Below are positions 25,075-37,500 of a stretch of 62,000 bases of DNA, in pieces (the stretch's first letter is position 1; the number at the start of each line of letters is the position of its first letter). The position numbers and the translations under genes are program-made. Under the pieces are notes generated by a model, which made no database searches, was not told where the DNA came from, and saw only the letters and a program-made list of their open reading frames with translations. The stretch comes from Phoronis australis. Lineage: Eukaryota > Phoronida > Phoronidae. The DNA lies in contig NMRA01000376.1 of the NCBI GenBank assembly GCA_002633005.1, positions 4,410 to 66,409 of the forward strand, in the 5' to 3' direction.

Positions 25075-25532
25075 AGGTTATGTAGAGCCCTAGAAAATGT
25101 CAACATTTATCTAATTTCGGAACAACATATCTCAGAAATGGCTAATCAGATTCACATGAAACTGTCAGACACTGTGTCATTTGCACTCTTCCCCTAAGTT
25201 ATAAATGCCCCACTGTTGCATGAGGGGCTATCGAGAATACGATTGTTACGATTTTCACGAAAAAATCTTGAGATTTCGTCTTGAACATTTATATCAACTT
25301 TTATTTGGTCTGATATCGATGCCGTCGTTTTGCTATCATATAACTTCCTTTCTCCCTAAATTGTTCTGAAAAGACATGCTCACGTGACCCAATCCAACCA
25401 GATTGGTACAAGAAAAAAAAACAAAATCTTTTTACTTTTACAAACTGTGTACTTTCCCTGAGTTAAAATGTAATTTTGTAGATATTTGACTAGATACGTA
25501 GTTTTGTCAATAAGGTCCTACATAACTTTAAT
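25075..25532. mobile_element. 470-bp TIR element (GGTTATGTAGRRCC ends), copy 1
   Basis: The left end GGTTATGTAGAGCCCTA and right end TAAGGTCCTACATAACTT are inverted repeats. The second copy at 50709-51181 shares these ends and interior blocks, for example AAAATGT..GATT.ATA.TGAAACT.TCAGA, TTGCA..AGGGGCTATC-like sequence and GACATGCTCACGTG..CCAA. No transposase is encoded, so it is a non-autonomous DNA transposon sitting between the convergent CLCA and coiled-coil genes. Confidence 0.75.
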
Positions 25533-25939
25533 AAGGCATTTGAGCATACATAACTGTCTGAAATTTCCATTAATCGTCAATTGACCTATCGCCAAGATTT
25601 TGAGTGACAGCTTAACTGACCAACCAGAACGCAGCATTTTTGACACACCTTCGTTTCCAAGCCACCATTTTACCCGACAAACAACACGTTGCCGGGTACA
25701 GCTTGTTGGTTGTTTGTCCACTTTTCGCAAGGGACGGAACTTGCGATAGCTAAATTCTCCTACCCCTGATCATCAGCAATTTCAGACAGTATTTGCAGCT
25801 GATTAGAAGTGTATTTACCTACGAGGAAAATTTGTTTGCTGCACGAACAATTGAGGTGGGTAATGAAGGTGGGGTATAATTCCGTGTTCCCCTGTTCCAA
25901 CACAAACTCAGTTGTAGCGGGTTAGTATTAAATAAATGT

Positions 25940-25945
25940 TTTATT
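25940..25945 (-). promoter_or_regulatory. Polyadenylation signal of the coiled-coil gene
   Basis: AATAAA on the minus strand starts about 20 bp after the stop codon at 25965. Such a short 3' untranslated region is plausible, though a more distal signal could be used. Confidence 0.45.
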
Positions 25946-25964
25946 TGGGACTACATCCACAGAT

Positions 25965-28381
25965 TCACACAAGCGTTATCCTCTCTTCACTGGAAATTAT
26001 TAAATTGGAATTAGAACCAAACTCGTGAAAGCTCGACTTCTTTTCTGAGTTTGAAAGTTGATACGGCACCTTTTGATCATTTATCTGTACCGCTGAATGT
26101 TCTCTTTGTCCAGCGCTGCGTTTAACTGTCTCGTTCTTTACAGCCAGACCATTTTGTCTTACTTTCTTTGCATTCGAGTCGATCACCTTAGTTTGGCTAC
26201 CCAAATGTTTTACACCTGATAATTCCGAGAGTCGACGTAGTTTCGTCATCTTATCTTCACTTAAATCAGCTTTGATTTGTGAAGAAGAACTTGTTGGCTC
26301 GTTTGCTGTCTTTGGTTTTCGTGGTGAAGGTATCGGAATCCCAGTGTGCTGTGCCGGTTTCTTGTCATTAAATGAAACGCTTCTTGAACTCCACCAAGAA
26401 AATCTTGGCAGGCGTGACAGTATAGAGTTAGGGAGTGATTTCACAGGTTTATCGTTCGGGGATCTCTTGTCTACGATAACACTACCGTGACTGCCATTGA
26501 ATGTATTAGTGCTAACGTCTCTGTCCGAGATTTCATGTTTTTCACCTTTTGGCGCCGGTGAGTTTTTTTCAGGTACATAAATCGCTTTGTTCTGCAACTG
26601 AAATTTTGTATGGCAGTCATTTAAATTGTCAATATTTTGTCCAATTTGCTCGGATGGCAGCACGTTAGGTTCAGTGTCTTCGTCACCAACAGATGGCACA
26701 GGGGTAGCAATTTTCTTTTCAACGTGGGATTTCATTTGCCGCTGCAAACTGCTAACCTGCGCTCTCAACAATGAGATTTCACGAGACAAAGAAAAGTTGT
26801 CTTTCCTGAGTTTTTCGTTTTCATTGGAGAGCTGTGTAACTTCCGACTGAAGACGATTTGAGGCTTTCTTCATTTCTTCAATTTCCTCCGCTTTTGTGTT
26901 AACCGCTTTAGCTAAATTTGACCTGTCAGACTCCTGTTTTAGTTTCCGATTTTCTTCAAGTAAGTTAACTACTTGTTCACCAAGACTTTGATTTTCCTCG
27001 GTCAGAAGTTCCACCTCCTGTCCCAGGGTCTCGTTGCGTTCCTTCATCATAACATTTTCTTGTTCGCTCTCAAAACACTCTTGCTGCACTCTTTCAAGTG
27101 TCGAGTTCGCTATCACTATAGTATCATCAACGCATCTCCGAAGAGCATCATTTTCTCGTTTCGCATCTTCTAATTGCTTCACAGTTTCCTCTAACCTAGA
27201 GTTAATGGCAGACAACTCTTGCTGGTGCTTCTTCACGTTTGCCTCTGATGCTTGCAATATGGCGTCTTTCTCCCTTTTAACTGCCTGGTATTTATAATTA
27301 CTTCTCTGTGCCATATGCATCACTTTAGACATGTGCATTTCTGCTCTCAAGTCCCGATACGCCTGCGACTCGCATTGAGGGCTATACGCAGAAGCTGAAC
27401 TGGGCATAGTGGTGCTAGCGCGGCTAAGGAAACCCTCTTGAAGTAAAGAGTTGTCATCACTATACGAGGTTGCTTCATTATTAACCGACTCGCAACTATT
27501 GGCTTTATTCACCAGTGAGGGTGACATGCGATCTGGCTGATTTTCAACCTTTTCCAAATTGTCTGATGAAAAGCTGCGGATTTTTTCGGTCCATTTGTCG
27601 CCATCGAAACTCAAGGCCGAACTACTTCCACTCTTGCTTTTCTCGTTTAGTGCTATTGTACTGCTCTGTAGTTCTACGTGGCGAATGTTGTTCAACGTTC
27701 CAGCAAAATCAGAAAGCGAAGTCCACTTCTTTTCAGACTCTGACAGCAAAGGGATTGTGTTACATGGCAATAAGGGTTTTCCAACAGGGAGTGATTTGAC
27801 ACTTGAAGAACTTCTAGTTACTACTCGGGAGGAATCTGTACTACGTACGTTAGTGACGTCACAAGGCCTCTCCGGACTTGAACCCGCTGTCGACGATAAC
27901 AACGACATGTTCGAAGGCGTTCGCTGGCCGTAGCTAAACAGAGACATGTTGGATATCGCTCGCTGACCAAAATTAACCATTGAACCGGGCAAGGTCGTCT
28001 GAGTGGACGTAGATGAGAAGGAACAATTTCTCTCGGTCATGTGACTTCTCCCTGTGAATGAGATAAAATCGTGTTTGTATAAAAACAGATACTGTAGAAT
28101 GAAATCACGCATTTGTTGTGATCTTCAATTATAGAAATTTCATGCATTGTCAAGTCTGTATTCTACATAAATAAGAAAACGTCTTTAGGATTGTGTTCCA
28201 TGAGAAATACTGCCCTGTTCTAGGCAACTTACGGCAACTTACCTTTAAAAAGTTTGGGTATTTTACTGGATGACTCTTTCGGTAAGCTCTTTTCGACTTG
28301 TCTGAGGAGTTTCCAAACGTCACGACAATTGGCACGAGATTCTGGTTCCTTGAATGAGAAAACGTCGAGATTCACTTCCAT
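25965..28381 (-). CDS. Ser-rich coiled-coil protein with SxIP-type motifs, function unknown
   Basis: Two exons on the minus strand, 28381-28243 and 28051-25965, join at a canonical donor (AAAG/GTAAGT) and acceptor (TTCACAG/GG) to 2226 nt, 741 residues. I chose the ATG at 28381 because it puts exon 1 (MEVNLDVFSFKEPE.., RDVWKLLRQVEKSLPKE) in frame with exon 2; a start inside exon 2 (MTERNC) is a shorter alternative. Seen: a Ser/Thr-rich low-complexity N-terminal half (about 50-275) with a small internal duplication (ISNMSLF / PSNMSLL), one long heptad-rich coiled coil (about 278-488), and a basic, probably disordered C-terminus. SKIP (39-42) and TGIP (616-619, before IPSPRKPK) match the SxIP consensus for EB1 binding. 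Inference: a dimeric cytoskeletal or microtubule-associated protein. I do not recognise an orthologue. Confidence 0.85.
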
Positions 28382-28514
28382 GATGGACACATTGTAATAT
28401 TGCCGATGGTGGTGGCCCGGGAAGGTGGTGGAGGGTGCGGATGGGGGAGGTGGGGCTGAAGCTCGATTTGTTACGGTGGCCCTCGCTAATGTGGCTGGTC
28501 CCCGTTATCAATTT

Positions 28515-31500
28515 CTACCCCACCCCCTGCACTGCTAAGACCGCCATCTCGAGGGTTCTTATTCTTGCAAGTGCCTCAGCTGAACGGGAGAAAACTGTTT
28601 CAATAATTTCCATGATAGCAAGTAGGACCTAGCAAAGTGGCCACTGTTTTTGCTTTTGGTGATGGTGCTTTCATAAACGCCGAGACATGTCAAGCCATTT
28701 TAAATCCATCGTTGTTTTAACGATTTCTGCCAATCCTCGTTCTGTCTCCAGGCGTGCGTTCAGTAACGCAAGGACCTACGCTAGGACCTAGCTAAAATCT
28801 AGTGATCTCATTTAAAATACACGGCAATATCTCACGTAATTTCGCGAAGTCTTGCTTTTTAGCGAAGTCCTAGCGTTACTGCACGGGAGGCTGCTATCTC
28901 TGATTTAGGTAACGAAAACCGGAATCAAATAGAAACACGTACTCACTCTATCATAAAAAAGATTTTGTGGTGGGTGGTCTTTTCCCTATATTTGTAGTGT
29001 AACTCGCCACAAGTGTTGTTCACGTTTGCGGCATCAGCAGACTTTGTAAGAAGTATTCAAATTTGCCCTAAGCTTTTGAGAGTTGATGGGGATTACATTG
29101 TTTTATTTTAATTTACACAGCTGGGTGGGGAAAGGCGTAATTCATATATTTATTGCATAGGACGAAATGAGTGTAGTATCCTTTTAGTGAGAAAATACAG
29201 CAATGGGGACCCCTTAGCTACTTGAGGTCCTGGTTTAAAGCATCGTTAACATACTTGTAAAACCGCCACTAACTAAAAGTGGTAGCGGAGGATGTAGTAG
29301 TCATTGGTGGCAGGGTTGAGGAAAGAGCTGATAGCGTCAATGTTTGTGATTGCTGTAAAGGTGGTGAAGTTTGTTAATGGTAAAAACAGAGGTGGTTGCA
29401 GTGATGGGGTGGCAAGTGGTACTAGTGAGACTACAAGTTACGATTTTGGGAAAGGTGGTGGCTGTGGTCGGCGTGATGGAAATGGGTTGGTTGAATCATA
29501 AATGACAGATAATCTCAAAAGACACCCAAGGAACGCTTTGAATGCAATGATTTAAGAACCGCCATTAGTAAGTAAGGCACGCATGCGTACTTTGTGCTAT
29601 TCTGCCTGCAACATGCAGTTGGCAATATTCTTTTCCTATACTAGAGACAATGACAAAAACTTTTTATGTATTTGTTGTACTTCACATTACTTTAATCACA
29701 CACAAACACACATACACGCACGCACGCGCACGCATACACATGCACACCACCACCAGTTCGTTACTTACCTTCCGAAGGCAACTCTCAGCAATAGTTTGAA
29801 GATTAGACCCAAATGTGGTCTCACCAGAGCGATGCGTGTTACCCAAAATCTAAAAGAAGCGGAATATCGATAAGGCCTTCATTTCTGTACATTTTCACCA
29901 ACAGTAAATTTCTCTCGCTTTGGAAATAAGTAAAGCAAAATACACGGCCCTAAATCCTCTGTGTATTTGTGAAAACAACTATTGGCCACTCTTATACTGT
30001 TTCAGTTTTATTACGAAGTCAGCTTTTGGCTTTGATACAAATCGAGAGTGAACTCTACGTTGAATTCTCAATATTATCGAGAATAAATAGGGACCTTTTC
30101 ATGCAACGCCTCTGATTTAAGGACTAAGACCCTATTTATTTTCGCTGTACTCAGAGCTCAGTTTTTATATTATTAGAAAATGTCATTAGCTAAAGAAGAG
30201 CTCATAATAAAGATGAAATGATAAAAATTACTTTTGTAAGTAAGGAAAGACAAAAATAGGGAGTAGATTTAGGGAACCAAGTTGAGTCCCTATTTGGGAC
30301 TGTTTCTTTTAACAGGACATAGAAAGACAACATACGACATACAGAGTCATGCTCCCTCACATCAGGATGCCTTTATGTACACGTGCACCTTGTGCACAGT
30401 CATTGTACAGTTAGTACACACCTGTTCCAAAGTTAACTCTGTACACTCGGGACAGCTGAACGACATCCACAGCAAAACACCAAAACTCCACACGTCAAGT
30501 TTTGTAGTTGTTGTCATGAAACCATGAGCGTCAGCCACCTCTGGCGGCAGCAATCGGTGTCGATTATAGGACACATGATTTCTTGGGTAGGCAACGCCTT
30601 CGAACCTGGAAATTTTGCACCAGTTTGATATGAGAATTGAGATTATTAAGTACATGTATACCAAGTCTCACGAAGCTCTCTTATTTCTCCATAAAAGGAC
30701 AAGTCGTAGCTAAATTCCCAAAATTTGAGGGAAAATAACGGGAAGACAACACCATCTAGACTTACGTGTACCTTTTAGCTGACTGGCCAGATGAAAAGCA
30801 GCCAGCCAGCTATCCTTGGCGCAAAGATGTATACTAAATATACAGCTTTGCACCGATGTGGGTAAAATACTGGACATATAAGATCTGACCGAAAATTAGT
30901 GTCATTAAAAACTACAGTCTTCCTTGAGTAAACTAAATTATTTATCGGTGTTGGAAAAAATGGCGTTATTCTGCTGCTAAAGTTGTAGAGAGATCTTTAG
31001 CGACGGCTTTCGGCGCAATGAAATATTGCGTCACCTATTGGCCAGTTTCTTTATCCGCCGATTCTTCAATCAAGTGTTCTTATTCCACGAGGTTGCGTAG
31101 ATGTTAAACAAACTATCGGAACTGGCTTCATTTAGTTACAAGTTTTTAGGATTTTGATACCGAAAAACCGAATTCCAGGAGAAATTTTGCTGCTGTCAAG
31201 CTATCACCATCTCCTGAGAGATGTCGCAAAAATTTAGGAAATGGCGCGTGCGCGTATCACGAGCGTACTGTTTTCAGAACGACGACATAACTTTTCTTTG
31301 TCAGAAAAGGCGGAGGATTATGCAAGAAAATGACGTTTATTAGATTGTTTTCCACTTAAACGGCTGTAACGGGCATGGCGAGTGTCGTTTGATTCCCAGC
31401 AGATTTTGTATGCACCCCGTCCGGTCTTTAGCTCTACATGTTGATACAAGTTTCATGGCGAGGTGACGAGCAGAACTACCCTGGCTGTGTGCAATTTCGG

Positions 31501-34500
31501 GTTCTATGGAAGCTTAACACAGAGTGGCACCTAGCTGTATTTCGATGATAGTCTTCATACAGCTAGCTGGCTGGCTACCAGCCATCTAGCTGTCAAAAAA
31601 TACCGTCAAAATACAGCTATGTTTCACTGTGTGTTCAGCGCCAACAGACCTCGAAATTGCTGACAATCTGGGTACTTCTGCTAGTCACATCTCCGTGAAA
31701 CTTGCATCAACATGTAGACCTTAAAACAGACGTTGGTGCATGCAAAATCAACGAACACTTACCTTGTCCGTTTAAGTGAAAAACAATCTAATAAACGCCG
31801 TTTTCTCGAATAATTTTCCGCTTTTAGTGACAATGAAAAGTATGTCGTCAGTTTGAAAAGAGTGCGCTGGTGACAAGGCACGCGTCATTTCCTAAAATTT
31901 TGCGACATCTCTCGGAAGATGATGACAATTTCACAGCAGCAAAATGTGCTCTGAAATTCGGTTTGCTGGTATCAAAAGACTAAAAACTTGTAACGAAATG
32001 CAACCATTTCCGATAATTTGTTGTGACATGTACGCATTCTCGTTGATTGAAGAATCGACGAAAAAAGAATCTGGTTAATAGGTGACGCAATATTTCATGG
32101 CGCCGAAAGCCGACGCAAAAGATCGCTCTACAAATTTAGCAGCAGAATAACAGTAGAACGCCATATAGAGCGATAAATAATTTAGTTTACTCAAGGAAGA
32201 CTGTAGCTTTTAATGACACTAATTTTGTGTCACATATTATTTGGTCATTTTTTTACCCACACCGGCGCAAAGATGTATATTTAGTATATAGTTTTGTACC
32301 AAGGCTAGATGCAAGGCAGGCTGCATGTCTTTGGCATGAGGTCCTGGGTTCTAGTCCCAGTGACCCCCACATTCCAATAGAACGTTTGCTTTCAAGATCC
32401 AGAGTTTGTTTTTGAATATTAAGTCAATCACGTGCAAACCAAAGAGTGCCTGTAATGAAATAAAAATCTCAGAGCATTTGAAGAACACAACAAAGCGACA
32501 AAATTGCTTGCTAACATGCGGATTTACCTGAATGCTTTATTATCCTAACTGAATTAAACATGAAAATTCTCAAACAAAAAGTGAGACCAACTAAAAATCA
32601 TATCCGGTTTCTCTATTTTTCAAACATAAAAAAGAAATTTAAATTATCGGTACCCTTCACTTAAATAGTTCTTGGCAACGAAATGACAATTACAGTATGA
32701 TAGTTTCCTTTAACAGAAGAGAGAAGTGAATTAGGCCATGCATTAAACTGATCAGGTGCATGTACATTTAGAATGGAATTTTTTTTCGCTAAATGTACAA
32801 ATGATGTATCCCCCAGATTGCACGGAGAGATGCAGAGATAGATTGAGTTACACTTACTGAGCGTAATGAAATCCTGTGATGACCACCGAGCTGCTATGTA
32901 CCGTGCAGTTTTCAGGAATCTGTGGGAAGTAAAAATACCAGCCTCTGTCTAAATAGAGAACTTATGCTGACGCAGAGAGAGTTCAGCCACCGCGGGAAAG
33001 TGTGACATCGTCACGATCATTAACTAAAGCATGTTACATGTACACACAGGTGACTGAGTGACGAGCTTTTTGTTGTCCAGGAGACACGTAAATTTATGTC
33101 ACTATGACATCTAAATTCCTCGATAGAGTAATCGACAGCACAAAAAAACGTTTATGTTTGCTTGTTGTAGCAATGTCGGAGGTTGCGACAAGCAGACGGA
33201 AAAGCTTTGAGTCCAATTTAACATATCACCAACAGAGGTCAGAGAAAATAAAAAGTGTACAGAAATGCAGCGAGCACATTAACCTAAACACAAATGTTGG
33301 CTGAATACAGCAAAACACTATTTCAGTCGTGGTCACTTTGTGAAGCGTGACAAGGTCAGTTGTCCATAAGCTTACAAATGAATGTTTACCAGTCTCCATA
33401 TAGTTACAAAGTCCGAGGAAAGTATGCATATAACATGTACCAAAAGTAACGCCATACCAATTCATTGTGGACGATTCCCCTTCTTCCTAGGTACGTCATG
33501 CCAGCGCACACGTCCGCCATTAATTTTAGGTACGCCGATGCTTTCACGTTGTTGTTTAACACGTAATCTTTCAGGTTAAAGTCACCATGGTAATCGGTAA
33601 CTACAGTGAAGAAACTTTCATCTGTTCCCAAGGCAAGAAGGCGCTGAATGTTACTGTGGTGAATGCATCTGAATGATCAAAATTGGCATTCATGTTAAAG
33701 ATGAGTTAACAGCATGGAACTGAAATGTTAGCCACTGTTTGACATGCGCGCTCCATCGCAAACGGTATATGTATTATCTGGTCATACAAAACTTAAATGG
33801 TGCAATGTATAGCCGACTGTTGACAGAGGAGATGGACCGAAGTCCCGCCTATCACATGCGTGGGACTAGGTATTGTTCAAAGTTTTGCGCTGCTTTCCCC
33901 AAGAGTGACACGCGTCACTAGGTGTCACAGAAGTTTGAAAAAGTCGGTAATGGCCGAACAAACGTAGCTTTTAAAATTTTCGTGTCATAAGTCGCTACTG
34001 GATAAGTGGTAATTTCCGCCGATATGTGAAAGACGTAATGGTTCCAAGCAAAGCCAAGAAAACATGATTCATATTTAAAACTCATAGCTTACTTGCTCCT
34101 TAAAGAGGTCTGGAACTAGATAAACAAACTAAATTGCAATTGAAAGTTATTCTCTGCCACTGTAACAGAATTCAGCATGTTCACCAGATATTTGTAAGGT
34201 TTTTGGTAAAGATTTTTAATTTCTGTGAATATAAAAGCCTTTTCTTTTATTTTCAAATTTCAAAAAAGGCCTGTCAACTGCTCGCCGCTTCGTCAATTTT
34301 TCTCCCACAAGGCAAAGCACGTCTCCTTATTTGGTATGGCAAGACATAGAGGTAGCACATTTCTCTTTTGTGAAAAATGTGACCGTCAACCTCAAGGGAC
34401 TTCAAGCAACTGATTGTGAGCGCATGCGCGCATTTATCATAATGGGAAGGAGATTAGAAACTCTGTGGTAACCACAAAATTTTTCCTTCGCGCGTATTTT

Positions 34501-37500
34501 AAAAATAGTGAATTTTGTGATTTTTTCTGGAAATTTGCTCACACGGAGGAGTGAATTACTCTGTGCAAGACGCTGCAAGATGATAATTTCGTCAGAAATT
34601 GTTTAAAAGATATTTTTGACGAGATTTCGCATTCTATGCCTCTTTAATAAAGGTACATTGTCGTCGTGTATACAATGTAGTTGTTATGACTTACAAAAGA
34701 ATGTCGGTCATTTGTTTGAACTTCTCTCTGTCACTATTAGACGACGAATGCTCTTTATATACCAAAAGCTCTTCCTTGAAATTTCCATCGCGGTAACAAG
34801 CTGTAGATATTTCCTGGAATTCAAATAAATGAACAGCAATAGAGAAGCCAATTCGAAACGACATGGGGTTCTGCTACATAAATAACGGTACCCGTTCTCT
34901 TAAATACAATGTCTGAAATCAGGCATACAGTCTTTAAATTTGAACATGTTTTTGCGACAATCGGCGCAAACGGGCGCAAAACTCATGATACACGCGCGTC
35001 CCTCGGTTGCATAAAATTGTTAAAGCTCTTGGCAATCCCACCAGTAAATTCGTAAAAAAGCGAGCTTTCATCCCCGGCTACTGAACTTGGATAGCTAAAA
35101 TGTGCCATTGCTTGTATACACTGAAATAGTCATATTTTGAACAAATTTATTTTAGTTCGTCTTTAAGTGGCGCCCCAGAATTTTAATTCAAGGTCGCACA
35201 TCTCCTAGTTCTCTGTGGCGTTGGACACGGTTTTCTCCATCAAATTTAAGAGCTAGTCCACGAAAATATCAAAATAAATTTTAAAAAATCACTTTAGTGG
35301 TCATCTTTCGGATTCTTTTTTAACTTTGTGTATGTAATCGTGGTGGGGCTCTGACACAAAAACCAATCACCAACTTTGCACTTGTTGACCTCTTAGTTTT
35401 GTACCTATAGACCTTCGAAGGTTCACGAAGAAAATTGCACGTTTTTGCATACCGAAAACAGCAAGTTTTCTACTGTAAAAACAGTTAGATCTTATGCATT
35501 GAGAGAAAAAACGTAATGAGATTAGGAAGTGGGATGTAAGGATTACCAAATAAACTTGACACTAATAATTTCGCGGCATTCATTACTTGACAGGGGAGAT
35601 AAGTCCGGAGGCACTTTTTTGTTAACGGGTGTCACTTGAGTGCTTCTATAAGCCAGTTTGCAGGGCTGTGGACATTCAACGATATGTTTATGGATAGATC
35701 TTGGATGGGTAAAAAAAAATAATTAAAAACTCTCGAATATGCTTTTTTCAGTTTTTGTTCTAAAAACGCTCCAATGTTATTATTATTAGTAGTAGTATTC
35801 TACGCTTTTTAAACAAGTTTTTGTATCTTTATTACATTTAAAATGGTTTCAAGATGAAATAATTAATGAAAATTAACATTTTAGATACCATAATGCTGTC
35901 TGACACATGCATACACCATTTCACTCATTAAGCGTTCATAGCTGACTATGAGTCAGAGGTTACGCAGGCACTGGTGATGACATGTTAGCCTTGAGCCAAT
36001 ATCCAAAACGGTTGCCGCGCTTAGAGACAATTTTTAGGCTGACGTGAATAATTCACGTGAAATATTCCGATTCGTACACTATTTCAAGGTGATTTAGCTT
36101 CATGAAGGATTCTTTGAAATTAAGGGTTCGAGACTATGTGAAGCAGACGAACCGAAAATTATTTTTTCACTCTACAGACAAAGCCTATACACAGGAATGG
36201 CGTGGATGTCTGAAACACAAGAATGAAAAACATCAAAATCCCATGGTGCGTTAAAAAATCGACGCTATTTATGTGTTGAATTTTGACATTCACTTTTGAT
36301 AGAGTTGGCCATCTTGCATTTCAGCTGCATAGGTTACGAGTTTAAAAGTGCCTAAACATTATATTCACAAATATTATAACAATAAAATTTAGTAACATAC
36401 CCTTGTCTACGATTCTGAACAATCCCTGAGTTTAAACCAGAATTTAATCACGCAGATCTAATTAAAGTGCTCACAATTCGCGTTAGACAACATGGCGACT
36501 TTTGTTGAACTGAAAGACGTTTTCAAACGTCTACATTGTCGTCGGTGAAGATTTAACACATTTGTAGATACACTGCTGCAAAAAGCAGTTTTGTACAATT
36601 TTCCGGTTTTTGTGCCATAAGAATTATGAATGTCCTATTTATTTGAATAGGAAGTGTCCATTCAATTGACCTTGCACTCTGCTTAAGTTTTGAAATCGTT
36701 TTTTGTTTGAAAGTCAACTTTTCTTCAAGGTGTAATTATGTATATTTTTCTAAGTTTTATGCATAAATTGCGCTTTTGATTCATGTTTTGTAACTACTTA
36801 CTTTCTAATTCAGCATCATCAAAATGCGAAAAATCTTACTTGATTTGCAGTTTCCATCTGGATTATGAAGAGTGAAGTTTCCTCGGATCTTTCAGCCTAA
36901 TAGCTTCATTTTTTATTATCATACTTGTCAAATTCTAGCTTAGAAGGAACGCTTTTATGGTACTGAGTCGGCATGGTAACAATTATGCATGTCCGCTTTG
37001 ATAATAAACGCGATTTTGATTCAGCCTGCATTGCTAAAATTCTTAGTTACTTATTGTGGCAAAAGGTTATCAAGATCATTTTAGTTTACATGTTAATTTT
37101 GTACTCAGAAAACTTTGTTAGATGTAAGCCTTAGCTATAACGACAACCCGTGCATCCGAAATATTTAAATCATGTTATTTTTATCTCCTATGGGAGTGTG
37201 CCAGCAAGTGACAAAATCTGTTTTGGGTGGAATTGGTTAAATGGTTAGTAGCCAGTAACAATGACAAAATCAGATTGCCAGGACAAAGCATCAGTTACTG
37301 TAACAGCTGACGGGGGGGGGGGCGGCACAGGTTAGACATATGAACGGTTTCCAAAACGCTAAAACTGCTACTGGTGGTGCAGCACTGGTTAGAATCATTC
37401 GGAAACGTGCATGTAAATAATATTAGATTTTGATCAAATTTGAAGTAAGAAATGGAAAACAAAAATGACGCATGTAAAACGAGTTTCGATATTAATCAAA

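Noticed and set aside
28320-28511. 63-codon minus-strand frame over the coiled-coil 5' region
   Set aside because: Shadow frame of exon 1; the frame starting MEVNLDV splices in phase to the long exon and this one does not.
29690-29760. CA-rich block considered as a CRISPR-like or array signal
   Set aside because: Simple dinucleotide microsatellite; no spacer-repeat structure, and the genome is eukaryotic.
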